A stretch of 14,824 bases of DNA from JAIOYV01 sp964388245. GTDB lineage: Bacteria > Bacteroidota > Bacteroidia > Bacteroidales > M50B96. Of the stretch, positions 7,636 to 14,712 are shown in pieces (within the stretch, counting starts at the first letter, position 1; every line of letters begins with the position of its first letter). The translations under genes were made by a program, and so were the position numbers. The notes under the pieces are model-generated. The model did not search any database and was not told the DNA's origin. It saw only the letters and a list, made by a program, of their open reading frames with translations. The stretch spans positions 1 to 14,824 of the forward strand of contig CAYLZH010000112.1 of the NCBI GenBank assembly GCA_964388245.1, written 5' to 3'.

Positions 7636-8622
7636 TTAACTTGTTTGAACAATTTTTCGCCTTAATATAGAGCCAGGCAGGCTGTAACGGTAAAAAGTAC
7701 CGGCAGTATCTACCACCTGATCAACTATTTCAATAATCTCATCAGCTTCATTTGAATCGATCATTGTGGCAATTGCCGACATCATTTTTGCTCCCGGATC
7801 GGGCGCATGGGCCGGTGGGCCATAACAACCCCGACATGGGGCATTTCCTTCGATGCACCGATAACCACATCCGCCCCTTGTTGCCGGTCCCATACAAATA
7901 ACACCCTGCTCAAGGAAACAGGTTTCTCCATCATCTTCGATTTCCCAGGGACGTTTAAACTCTCTGATCTTTTTGTTGTCGGTTTTTTTGCGCTCGCACT
8001 CATCGCATTGCGATTTTTCGTACGCTCCAACCACTGATCCCGGAGGGGGCAATTCAGCTCCGGTAACAATAGCCATAAAAACATCGACCAGACGTTCTGT
8101 TTGAGGCGGACAGCCAGGCAAATAGTAATCAACTGTCACAGCCTGATCAAGTGTCCTGACATCGTTATAAAACTCGGGTATTTCAAGTGTGCCTTCAGGT
8201 ACTTCATATTTTGGTTCCGGTCTTAATTTTTCAGGGTTCTCGGTCGATTCACTTTCATCGTAAACACGTCTGAAAATTTCCTCTTTTGTAGAAAAATTAG
8301 CCAGCCCCGGAATACCACCCATATGGGAACATGAACCGTATGCCACGAGTATCTTCGATTTTTTTCGAAGTAAATGAGCCATATGTTCGTTTTCACTGTT
8401 TCGGACTGCCCCGTTAAACAGTGTTACATCGATGAATCCATCGGCCATTTCTTCGACATCTTTATATTTAATATCGAGTGCAATAGGCCAGAAAACCAGA
8501 TCGGCAGCCTGAACTACATCAAAGAGTTTTTCGTGTACATCGAGCACCGATACACAACAGCCTCCACAAGCTGCACCCCAGTAAACGGCCAGTTTAAGTT
8601 TGGGTTTTTCTTTATCTGACAT
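7636..8622 (-). CDS. mvhG: [NiFe] hydrogenase small subunit, MvhG-like
   Basis: This subunit carries three Fe-S clusters that wire the NiFe site to MvhD. The proximal-cluster ligands appear as Cys19 and Cys22 (ACGGC), Cys98 (GSCSHMGG) and Cys171 (PGCPP). The C-terminal third supplies further cysteines for the medial and distal clusters (206, 209, 235, 243, 252, 256, 263, 266). There is no twin-arginine signal and no C-terminal membrane helix, so it is a cytoplasmic enzyme of the group 3 type. The 328-aa length is normal for the group. The start is fixed by AGGAGG at 8635-8630, 7 nt upstream. It is co-transcribed with mvhD (11 nt gap) and mvhA. An insertion of charged residues (about 120-160, many E/K/P) sits between the third and fourth proximal ligands. 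Confidence 0.95.
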   Translation of the reverse strand: MSDKEKPKLKLAVYWGAACGGCCVSVLDVHEKLFDVVQAADLVFWPIALDIKYKDVEEMADGFIDVTLFNGAVRNSENEHMAHLLRKKSKILVAYGSCSHMGGIPGLANFSTKEEIFRRVYDESESTENPEKLRPEPKYEVPEGTLEIPEFYNDVRTLDQAVTVDYYLPGCPPQTERLVDVFMAIVTGAELPPPGSVVGAYEKSQCDECERKKTDNKKIREFKRPWEIEDDGETCFLEQGVICMGPATRGGCGYRCIEGNAPCRGCYGPPAHAPDPGAKMMSAIATMIDSNEADEIIEIVDQVVDTAGTFYRYSLPGSILRRKIVQTS

Positions 8623-8629
8623 TATGATT

Positions 8630-8635
8630 CCTCCT
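8630..8635 (-). promoter_or_regulatory. Shine-Dalgarno site of mvhG
   Basis: Minus-strand AGGAGG overlaps the stop codon (TAG) of the preceding mvhD gene and lies 7 nt before the mvhG ATG. The overlap suggests that translation of the two genes is coupled. Confidence 0.6.
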
Positions 8636-9059
8636 AAGTTAAGGTTTCAACAACTTGTTTAACCTGGCAAGGGCCAAGCTCTTTAATGGTCAGTGTCATA
8701 TTATCAACCAGTTCGGCGAACTGTTTTCCCTCGCTGGCACTAATCCAATCGAGCTGAAGTCTTCGTTTGTCCATGCCCATTTGCTGAAGATAATTCTGCA
8801 ATAAATGATAACGTCTGAGGCATTTATAATTTCCCTCATGGTAATGACAATCGCCCGGATGGCAGCCACAGATAAGGACACCATCGGCCCCTTCCCGAAA
8901 GGCTTTAAGTACAAATGTAGGTTCTACCCTCCCGGAACACATTATCCGTATTACCCTGACATTATGGGCATATTTCATACGCGAGGTTCCAGCAAGGTCT
9001 GCACCGGTGTACGAACACCAGTTGCATAAAAACGCGACGATAGTAGGTTCAAATTCCAT
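8634..9059 (-). CDS. mvhD: MvhD-type [2Fe-2S] electron-transfer subunit
   Basis: MvhD passes electrons from the hydrogenase small subunit to an HdrA-type flavoprotein. The 141-aa protein has the family core almost letter for letter: Cys12 and Cys15 (FLCNWCSYTGADLAG), Cys41 (MCSGRVEP), and Cys64, Cys66 and Cys71 (CGCHPGDCHY). It starts 4 nt after the stop of the second HdrA-like gene. In QmoB proteins an MvhD domain is fused to the C-terminus of an HdrA-like flavoprotein; here the same two parts sit side by side as separate genes in the same order. This makes a direct contact with the 576-aa HdrA-like product likely. It is soluble, with no signal peptide. Confidence 0.95.
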   Translation of the reverse strand: MEFEPTIVAFLCNWCSYTGADLAGTSRMKYAHNVRVIRIMCSGRVEPTFVLKAFREGADGVLICGCHPGDCHYHEGNYKCLRRYHLLQNYLQQMGMDKRRLQLDWISASEGKQFAELVDNMTLTIKELGPCQVKQVVETLT

Positions 9060-9063
9060 AGCT

Positions 9064-10794
9064 TTAGATTTGTAATTGCATACTCATTAATCCTTCAATT
9101 TGCGATAAAATCTGCTCATCGGTGAAATGCCTGCTACGGATTGCTCCGGTAGGACAGGCAGATCCACACGTTCCGCAGCCTTTGCATAAAATCTCATTTA
9201 CTACCGATACATTTTTTTCTTCATCGTAGCTGATAGCAGTATAAGGGCAAACATTCACACAAGTCTGGCATCCGCAACATATATCTTCATTTACTACAGC
9301 TGTAGTAACTTCTACCTCGACCGATCCATAGTTGATAGAGGCTAATATTCGGGCTGCTGCAGCCCTGGCCTGTGATACGGAATCGGGAATATCTTTGGGC
9401 GACTGACAGGTACCCACTACGTAAACTCCTCCGGTTGTAGTAGCAACCGGATCGAGTTTTGGGTGTTTCTCGATATAAAAACTGCTTCCACACATGCTTA
9501 CGCCAACTGCATGGGCAATTTCTTTAGCTTTTTCCTGCGATTCCATTGCTACCATTAAGATAACCAAATCGGCAGGTACGCTAATATCTTCGCCGGAAAG
9601 TTGCTCGTTGAATTCAATTAGCATTTCGAATTTGTCATTTTTATTCGAATTCGAAATTTTTGGCGGAGTTCCTTTTTGATCATACATCAGGAACATTACT
9701 TCCTGTTTTGCTGTGTGTGTGTACAACTCTTCGCACCCTTTGCCAAACGAACGGATATCCGAGTATATTTCATATATCGCTGAATCGGGGAATGCCGACC
9801 TCACCTGGTTCGCATATTTTAGTGCTGTGGTGCAACAGGTGCGCGAGCAGTATTCATTGATGTTTTTATTCCGGCTTCCGATACAATGGATTATGGCAAC
9901 ATGTTTTGGATCTTTTCCATTCTCCATGGAAATTTCTCCACAACGAAGTTTTTCTTCAAATTCGAGTGAAGTTATAACATTGGGCAGTTTTTCGTATTTT
10001 AATTCTTCAATTTTTGAAGGATTGAAAGGTTTTAGCCCGGTTGCTACAATTACATTTCCGAATTTTATCTCTGCTTCGCTTTGGTCGCTTTCGATAACAA
10101 TGGCTTCGAAATTACCTACATAGCCAAATATATCTTTAATCTGAGCATTCAGAAAACACTTTATGTATTCATGGCCAAGTACACGTTTTACTTTTGGCTG
10201 AATAAGTTGCTGAGCACTGTCCATGAATGGAAAAATTACATCAAGTTTAGCAACTGTTCCGCCGAGTATATCTTCTTTTTCAACAAGGTATACCTGCTTT
10301 CCTGCATCGGCGATTTCGAGGGCTGCTGATATTCCGGATATTCCTCCTCCAATAACAAGGGTTGCCGGGTTTATTTCCACCGATCGCTTATCTAATGATT
10401 CATGCCATTTAACGCGGTTTATAGCTCCGGCCACAAGTGTTTTTGCTTTTTTAGTAGCATCTCCCCTGTCGGTATGTACCCACGATACATGTTCGCGAAT
10501 ATTGGCCATTTCAAACATGTAAGGATTTAGTCCTGCATTTTCGAGTGCTTTTCTGAATGTAAGCTCATGGATCCGGGGCGAACAAGCAGACACAACAACA
10601 CGATCCAGGTTATGTTCCTTTATATCCTGAATTATCAACTCTTGTCCCGGATCGGAGCACATGTACTTGTAATCCTTGCTAATTACAACACCAGGTAGTT
10701 CTTCAATCGATTTTGCTACTGCCTCAACATCTACCATTTTGGCAATGTTTGTACCGCACCAGCAAACATATACACCTATTCTTGCTTCTTCCAT
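9064..10794 (-). CDS. hdrA: HdrA-like flavoprotein 2 (N-terminal domain and C-terminal ferredoxin domain kept)
   Basis: This 576-aa protein belongs to the HdrA/QmoA/QmoB family of FAD- and Fe-S-containing oxidoreductases. Its N-terminal domain is canonical (GVYVCWCGTNIA with Cys11 and Cys13; Cys46 in YMCSDPGQ; Cys71 in SACSPR; ANIREH). The FAD fold follows with GGGISG at 149-154, then HCIGSR (Cys304), YCSRTCC (316, 320, 321) and GTCQSPKDIPD. It ends in a two-cluster ferredoxin (Cys506/509/512/516 and 537/540/543/547). Compared with full-length HdrA, the TLDCxAC segment after the FAD fold is changed to FPFMDSAQQL with no cysteine, and the ferredoxin domain normally inserted there is absent. 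I chose the ATG at 10794 because it begins directly with the family N-terminus. An upstream in-frame ATG at 10836 would overlap the preceding gene and add 14 unrelated residues. It most likely receives electrons from MvhD, encoded 4 nt downstream. Confidence 0.92.
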   Translation of the reverse strand: MEEARIGVYVCWCGTNIAKMVDVEAVAKSIEELPGVVISKDYKYMCSDPGQELIIQDIKEHNLDRVVVSACSPRIHELTFRKALENAGLNPYMFEMANIREHVSWVHTDRGDATKKAKTLVAGAINRVKWHESLDKRSVEINPATLVIGGGISGISAALEIADAGKQVYLVEKEDILGGTVAKLDVIFPFMDSAQQLIQPKVKRVLGHEYIKCFLNAQIKDIFGYVGNFEAIVIESDQSEAEIKFGNVIVATGLKPFNPSKIEELKYEKLPNVITSLEFEEKLRCGEISMENGKDPKHVAIIHCIGSRNKNINEYCSRTCCTTALKYANQVRSAFPDSAIYEIYSDIRSFGKGCEELYTHTAKQEVMFLMYDQKGTPPKISNSNKNDKFEMLIEFNEQLSGEDISVPADLVILMVAMESQEKAKEIAHAVGVSMCGSSFYIEKHPKLDPVATTTGGVYVVGTCQSPKDIPDSVSQARAAAARILASINYGSVEVEVTTAVVNEDICCGCQTCVNVCPYTAISYDEEKNVSVVNEILCKGCGTCGSACPTGAIRSRHFTDEQILSQIEGLMSMQLQI

Positions 10795-10807
10795 AGTTAT
10801 ATTTGCT

Positions 10808-11986
10808 TTATGCTGCACGGGCCAGCTTGTTATCAATTTTATTTTTTCTTGAATATTCCTTTAGCCTGTCGAAATATAAGGCAAAAGGCCGGTAGGCCAA
10901 ATGAGACCATTTAGAGAAAGGCACCTCAATTAATACCATTGGCACTAATACAGCAAGGTGCAAGACATACATATAGTAAGTGGCTGTTACCAATCCGTTT
11001 ATCCTGAAGAAATGAACTAAAATTCCGGTAATTGATGTAAGAGCTAACATGATGATGAACAGCCAATCGGTTGAATGTGAATATTGTGCTTTGAAATCAG
11101 ATTTGCGGATCCTCATAACGGTAACATATACAAGGAAGAATAATATTCCGAATGTGGCATAGTATCCTAACAAGCGTTGCCAGTTATACCAGGGTACTAC
11201 TTCTTCAATCTGAAATTTTGGAAGAAAAATTACAATTACGGCAAACATAATTGAATATCCGGTCATGATCAAAAGATGGCCAATCCAATAACTTTTGCCT
11301 TCGCATTTCGAAAATTTCGACTGGCTAACAAATTGCCATATAAGGCTCCAGAATTCAGTAAAGTAAGCATAAAACGGCACCTTCACTTCCGGATTCCTTA
11401 TAATTACACGATAGAACATGTTTAGGATATTTGAAATCAGCAAACTTGCAACTATTAATGCCATAGCCCAGTCTCCCAATTCTATCATCCGAACAAAGGC
11501 ATCACCGGAATAACCATCAACAAGATTATTGATCATTACTCCACCCTGCTCGTTTACCAGTCCGGCCAGGTTTTCCTTCAGTGGTAGTCCAAATAGAAAA
11601 GTAAAAAGGATTGCAAAAAAGAAAAAGAATATGAAAAAGTATTTCCATCCGCCTGAGGTATACATTTTTTTTGATAATCCGGTCCAATCGTAAACCGATG
11701 TTAGATAACGTCGCAATGCCATCATCATCTCGCCAGGATTGGCATCGCGGGGGCAGGTTTCGGTGCATTCGCCACAATAGTAGCAAAGCCAGGGATCGAG
11801 ATTCGAGGTAATCTTATCCTTTAATCCCATTTGAAGCAGCCTTATTTCCTTACGTGGGAATAAATTGCCGGTTTTAGTTAATGGACAAATTGCCGTACAA
11901 TTTCCACAGTGAAAACATTGGTTCCAATCCTGAAGACCAAATTTTTTCAGATCATGCTTCAGGGTAAAATCTACTTGATAACTCAT
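10808..11986 (-). CDS. qmoC: QmoC-like HdrC-cytochrome b fusion, membrane subunit
   Basis: Residues 1-100 are an HdrC-type double [4Fe-4S] domain, with Cys24/27/30/34 (CFHCGNCTAICP) and Cys68/71/74/78 (CYYCGECTETCP). Residues 115-356 hold about six membrane helices (near 115-134, 173-194, 235-255, 272-292, 307-327, 336-356). Candidate haem-b ligands in or beside helices are His237, His325 and His343. This order and the 392-aa size match QmoC, which links HdrA-type flavoproteins to the menaquinone pool. The subunit would anchor the whole complex to the inner face of the membrane. No CCG-domain HdrB is present anywhere in the operon, so heterodisulfide reduction is unlikely. The ATG overlaps the preceding gene's TGA (ATGA) and is preceded by a perfect AAGGAGGT. 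Helix 1 contains an unusual run of phenylalanines. Confidence 0.9.
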   Translation of the reverse strand: MSYQVDFTLKHDLKKFGLQDWNQCFHCGNCTAICPLTKTGNLFPRKEIRLLQMGLKDKITSNLDPWLCYYCGECTETCPRDANPGEMMMALRRYLTSVYDWTGLSKKMYTSGGWKYFFIFFFFFAILFTFLFGLPLKENLAGLVNEQGGVMINNLVDGYSGDAFVRMIELGDWAMALIVASLLISNILNMFYRVIIRNPEVKVPFYAYFTEFWSLIWQFVSQSKFSKCEGKSYWIGHLLIMTGYSIMFAVIVIFLPKFQIEEVVPWYNWQRLLGYYATFGILFFLVYVTVMRIRKSDFKAQYSHSTDWLFIIMLALTSITGILVHFFRINGLVTATYYMYVLHLAVLVPMVLIEVPFSKWSHLAYRPFALYFDRLKEYSRKNKIDNKLARAA

Positions 11987-13800
11987 GATTTCACCTCCTT
12001 TTTCAATAGTAACCTTTGCGCTTCAATTTCAATATCCTGGGGATCGACACTGGTTAATCCTGTATTAACAAAGTTTTTCATAATATTCTGAAGAACACTC
12101 GATGCTGCCGCCGAAGCCTGAGCAACAGTATCGGGAATATCTTTAGGCCCCTGGCAAACTCCGGCAATTGTGATACCTCCTGTATTAGTCTCGACAGGAT
12201 TGCCGGCAAAGTTTATCTCCCTGAACCAGCCATCCTTATCGGTTGCAATTCCCAGTTTATCAGCAAGTATTTTAGCATCTTCACGAGGTTCAAGTCCAAC
12301 AGCGAGAATAACCATATCAACCTTTTGCTCAATCAGTTCAAGACTTTCGATATTCTCGGTCCGTAAAAGAAGTTGTCCATTCGACTGGTCAACAGTTGCA
12401 GTTTTTCCACGGATAATATGGATACCTTCATCGGCAATCCTGTTGTAGAATTCCTCATAGCCTTTACCGAATGCCCGCATATCAATGTAATACTCATATA
12501 CCTCGGTGTTTGGTAATTTCTCCTTTACAAGATGGGCAAGTTTAAGCGAATACATGCAGCACACTTTCGAACAATACTTATGATGATTTTCATCGCGGCT
12601 GCCAATGCAGTGAATAATTGCTACACTGTCGGGTGTTTTCCCTTCCTGCAAGAAAATACGGTTTCCTTTTTTATCTTTTTGCTGAAGAGTAATGTTGCCA
12701 CCAGTGGGTCCGGCAGCATTTACAAGGCGTTCAAATTCAAGAGAAGTAACCACATTGTCGAACTTGCCATAGCCATACCTTTCGATTTTTTTTGCGTCGA
12801 AAGTCTGAAATCCTGTTGCAACCACGATGTTTCCAACATTGATTTCTATTTCCTGATCCTTCTCATCAAGGTCTATGCAACCGTCAACAGGGCAAACTTT
12901 TACACATACTCCACATTTGCCATTTTTCACATATGTACAATGGTCGGCATCGATAAGGTACTTATTGGGAACTGCCTGTGGAAAAGGAATGTAAATAGCC
13001 TTACGCAGGCCTGTTTCAGCATCGAACTCGCTGGGAGCTTTTTGGGGGCATTTTTCGGAACAGATTCCACAGCCGATACACGTAGATAAATCGACTCGTC
13101 TTGCCCTTTTGTTGATTTTTACCCGATAGTCGCCTGGGGTACCATTTACTTCTAAAAGCTCACTATAAGTGAGCATTTCGATAAATGAGTGTTGCCCCAC
13201 ATCTACCATTTTTGGCGTTAGAATACATGCTGCACAATCGAGGGTAGGAAATGTTTTGTCGAACATTGCCATATGCCCGCCTATTGTGCCGGTACGTTCA
13301 AGGAGATAAACTTTTTGGTTTCCATCGGCAATTTCGAGGGCCGCCTGGATACCGGCAATACCTCCTCCAATTACAAGTGTTTCAGGCTTAACAGGATTTG
13401 CTTGTTCCGGTATGGCCTGATCGAACGGAACATCATAATAGGCACAAGCCAGGATGGCTTTAGCCAGACTAAATTGTGATTGATGATCTGCACCAAATTC
13501 TGAAAAACCGGCAAGGATTACGTTGTCCGGATCCTTACCCGCTAATTTCATTGCCTTGTTAAAAACCGTTTTGTAGAATCCTGGTTTTTGTCCTGCAAGG
13601 ATGATTTTGTCAATACTAAACTTTTGAATTTCCTTTGTGATCCGTTCGGCATTTAAGACTTTGAAGTGCCCGTTGGTCCATATATGGTCAACCTTAAGCA
13701 TGTTTCTTGCAAACTCTCCAATGTCGTCCAGATTGATTTGTTGTGAATCTCCATTTACAGGTTGGCATAAAAAGATGGCAGAGTTCTCTTTTTGTTGCAT
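11983..13800 (-). CDS. hdrA: HdrA-like flavoprotein 1 (CxxC site and inserted ferredoxin domain kept), first gene of operon
   Basis: This 605-aa HdrA-family protein opens the operon. Residues 1-135 correspond in position to the HdrA N-terminal domain but have lost its cysteine pattern (only a lone FLCQP at Cys12). From residue 141 the family core is strong: GGGIAG (145-150), LERTGTIGGHMAMFDKTF, and TLDCAACILTPKM with Cys189 and Cys192, the HdrA cysteine site next to the flavin. An inserted two-cluster ferredoxin domain follows (Cys241/244/247/251 and Cys288/296/299/303), then HCIGSR (Cys398), YCSKVCC and GVCQGPKDIPD. The protein stops about residue 605 without the C-terminal ferredoxin domain of full-length HdrA. 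It is therefore the complement of the second HdrA-like gene. The ATG has GGGAGGT 6 nt upstream. FAD binding and electron splitting are inferred from the family. Confidence 0.92.
   Translation of the reverse strand: MQQKENSAIFLCQPVNGDSQQINLDDIGEFARNMLKVDHIWTNGHFKVLNAERITKEIQKFSIDKIILAGQKPGFYKTVFNKAMKLAGKDPDNVILAGFSEFGADHQSQFSLAKAILACAYYDVPFDQAIPEQANPVKPETLVIGGGIAGIQAALEIADGNQKVYLLERTGTIGGHMAMFDKTFPTLDCAACILTPKMVDVGQHSFIEMLTYSELLEVNGTPGDYRVKINKRARRVDLSTCIGCGICSEKCPQKAPSEFDAETGLRKAIYIPFPQAVPNKYLIDADHCTYVKNGKCGVCVKVCPVDGCIDLDEKDQEIEINVGNIVVATGFQTFDAKKIERYGYGKFDNVVTSLEFERLVNAAGPTGGNITLQQKDKKGNRIFLQEGKTPDSVAIIHCIGSRDENHHKYCSKVCCMYSLKLAHLVKEKLPNTEVYEYYIDMRAFGKGYEEFYNRIADEGIHIIRGKTATVDQSNGQLLLRTENIESLELIEQKVDMVILAVGLEPREDAKILADKLGIATDKDGWFREINFAGNPVETNTGGITIAGVCQGPKDIPDTVAQASAAASSVLQNIMKNFVNTGLTSVDPQDIEIEAQRLLLKKEVKS
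11993..12000 (-). promoter_or_regulatory. Full-length Shine-Dalgarno site of the QmoC-like gene
   Basis: AAGGAGGT, an 8-nt complement of the 16S 3' end, lies 6 nt before the ATG and inside the last codons of the preceding gene. Together with the ATGA overlap it indicates translational coupling. Confidence 0.65.
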
Positions 13801-13806
13801 CTTTAA

Positions 13807-13813
13807 ACCTCCC
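13807..13813 (-). promoter_or_regulatory. Shine-Dalgarno site of the first operon gene
   Basis: GGGAGGT on the minus strand, 6 nt before the ATG at 13800, fixes that start codon. Confidence 0.6.
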
Positions 13814-13827
13814 TTTTATTTGTTTTA

Positions 13828-13845
13828 ATGTTATATTTTTCACAA
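13828..13845. promoter_or_regulatory. Candidate Rex operator for the hydrogenase operon
   Basis: ATGTTATATTTTTCACAA matches the general Rex pattern TTGTGAA-N4-TTCACAA at 11 of 14 defined positions, with a perfect right half. The mismatched T of the left half (TGTTA) fits the TTGTTAA variant. It lies 28 nt before the first start codon and just downstream of the candidate promoter, where a bound repressor would block transcription. The rex gene is adjacent and divergent, which raises the prior. Confidence 0.55.
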
Positions 13846-13856
13846 AAAATAAAAAC

Positions 13857-13888
13857 TAAAAGTAGTATGTAAGAATAATACCACCAAT
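13857..13888 (-). promoter_or_regulatory. Candidate promoter of the hydrogenase operon
   Basis: On the minus strand TACTTTTA (13864-13857) matches TAnnTTTG at all but the last base and is preceded after 20 nt by ATTG (13888-13885). The spacing is the same as in the peptidase promoter. The predicted transcript start near 13850 would abut the Rex-like site. Confidence 0.4.
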
Positions 13889-13903
13889 ATTTTTTACAAC
13901 AAA

Positions 13904-13985
13904 ATGACAAAATATGCTGCATAACATGTTTTACATCTTGCAATAACCAACGAATATCTTATATCGCAAACATGATATTTGTCAT
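13904..13985. repeat. Inverted ATGACAAA / TTTGTCAT motif in the divergent control region
   Basis: ATGACAAA (13904-13911) recurs inverted as TTTGTCAT (13978-13985). The second copy sits in a near-palindrome, ATGATATTTGTCAT (13972-13985). The pair could be a binding site for a second regulator between the divergent promoters, but the DNA is AT-rich and chance is possible. A GATATTTG box at 13974-13981 resembles a -7 element for rex but lacks a -33 partner. Confidence 0.3.
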
Positions 13986-14032
13986 ATTATTTGGAAATAA
14001 TAGTAGAGTTTTTTAACTTGAAAACCATTTTT

Positions 14033-14050
14033 TTGTGAAATTCATACCAA
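14033..14050. promoter_or_regulatory. Candidate Rex operator in front of rex
   Basis: TTGTGAAATTCATACCAA matches TTGTGAA-N4-TTCACAA with a perfect left half and 4 of 7 positions in the right half. It ends 6 nt before the rex ATG, so it would serve autoregulation of rex and downstream hypF. Confidence 0.45.
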
Positions 14051-14056
14051 AAAGAG

Positions 14057-14710
14057 ATGATAGTTAAAAGCAATATTCAACGCCTTTTGAGATACCAATA
14101 CTGTGTTTTAAACTTTTACGAATTAGGATTCGAGAAAATATATTCGCACAACCTGGCCGAGGTAATTGGAGTAAGTCCCGAACAGGTCAGAAAAGATTTT
14201 TCTGAATTTGATATTCGGGGAAATAAACGGGGCGGATACGACATACATCAACTGATTGAAACTTTTCAGGAGATATTTGATATTAAAGTTGACAAAAGAA
14301 TTATCGTTGTTGGAATGGGAAATATTGGAAATGCGATGGCAAAATACCGGGGATTTAAGAAAAAAAATATCTCGATTGTTGCTGCATTTGATATCGATCC
14401 ATCGAAAATAAGAGGAAAATACAATATCCCAATATACCATTTCGACCGGGCACCAGCATTCATCAGGGAGAATTGTATACATTCGGCAATTCTTGCTGTA
14501 CCGGGCATCTCGGTACAAAAGGTAACCGATGTGCTTGTCGAAAATGGTATTGCAGGTATTCTTAATTTTACTCCGACAATTCTTCAGGTTCCACCCCATG
14601 TGGTAGTTAATAATATCGACCTTGGGCTTGAACTGGAAAGTTTGCTATATTTCACACATGCTTCGGGGCATACTATCGAAGATTGTGAAAAAAGTAAACA
14701 AACTCAATAA
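14057..14710 (+). CDS. rex: Redox-sensing transcriptional repressor Rex
   Basis: Rex is a dimeric repressor that leaves its operators when NADH is high relative to NAD+. The 217-aa length is typical. The N-terminal winged helix contains SPEQVRKDFSEFD (40-52) and GNKRGGYD (55-62). The NAD(H)-binding Rossmann fold begins with VVGMGNIG (Gly86, Gly88, Gly91). Family features further on are AAFDIDPSKIRGK, the AILAVPG strand and NFTPT, and a C-terminal dimer helix (NNIDLGLELESL). It is divergent from the hydrogenase operon and only 2 nt upstream of hypF, so it is probably a dedicated regulator of hydrogen metabolism, although Rex can also act more widely. The 256-nt region between the divergent starts contains two Rex-like sites. 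Confidence 0.95.
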   Translation: MIVKSNIQRLLRYQYCVLNFYELGFEKIYSHNLAEVIGVSPEQVRKDFSEFDIRGNKRGGYDIHQLIETFQEIFDIKVDKRIIVVGMGNIGNAMAKYRGFKKKNISIVAAFDIDPSKIRGKYNIPIYHFDRAPAFIRENCIHSAILAVPGISVQKVTDVLVENGIAGILNFTPTILQVPPHVVVNNIDLGLELESLLYFTHASGHTIEDCEKSKQTQ

Positions 14711-14712
14711 AT

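Noticed and set aside
6161..8622. NAD(P)- or F420-linked hydrogenase (group 3a, 3b or 3d)
   Set aside because: No HydB/HydG, HoxF/HoxU or FrhB gene is present, while MvhD and HdrA-type genes are.
6161..8622. Periplasmic uptake hydrogenase (group 1)
   Set aside because: The small subunit has no twin-arginine signal and no C-terminal membrane anchor.
9713..10123. 136-codon open frame on the plus strand
   Set aside because: It is antisense to the HdrA-like 2 gene; low-complexity Ser/Phe-rich translation without a recognisable domain.
11600..11640. A-rich tract as a possible frameshift or slippage site
   Set aside because: It is the reverse complement of the phenylalanine-rich first membrane helix of the QmoC-like protein and the frame is intact through it.
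12532..13089. 185-codon open frame on the plus strand
   Set aside because: It lies wholly antisense to the HdrA-like 1 gene, whose cysteine motifs run straight through it; its translation shows no family features.
14123..14599. 158-codon open frame on the minus strand
   Set aside because: It is antisense to rex, which is unambiguous by family motifs.
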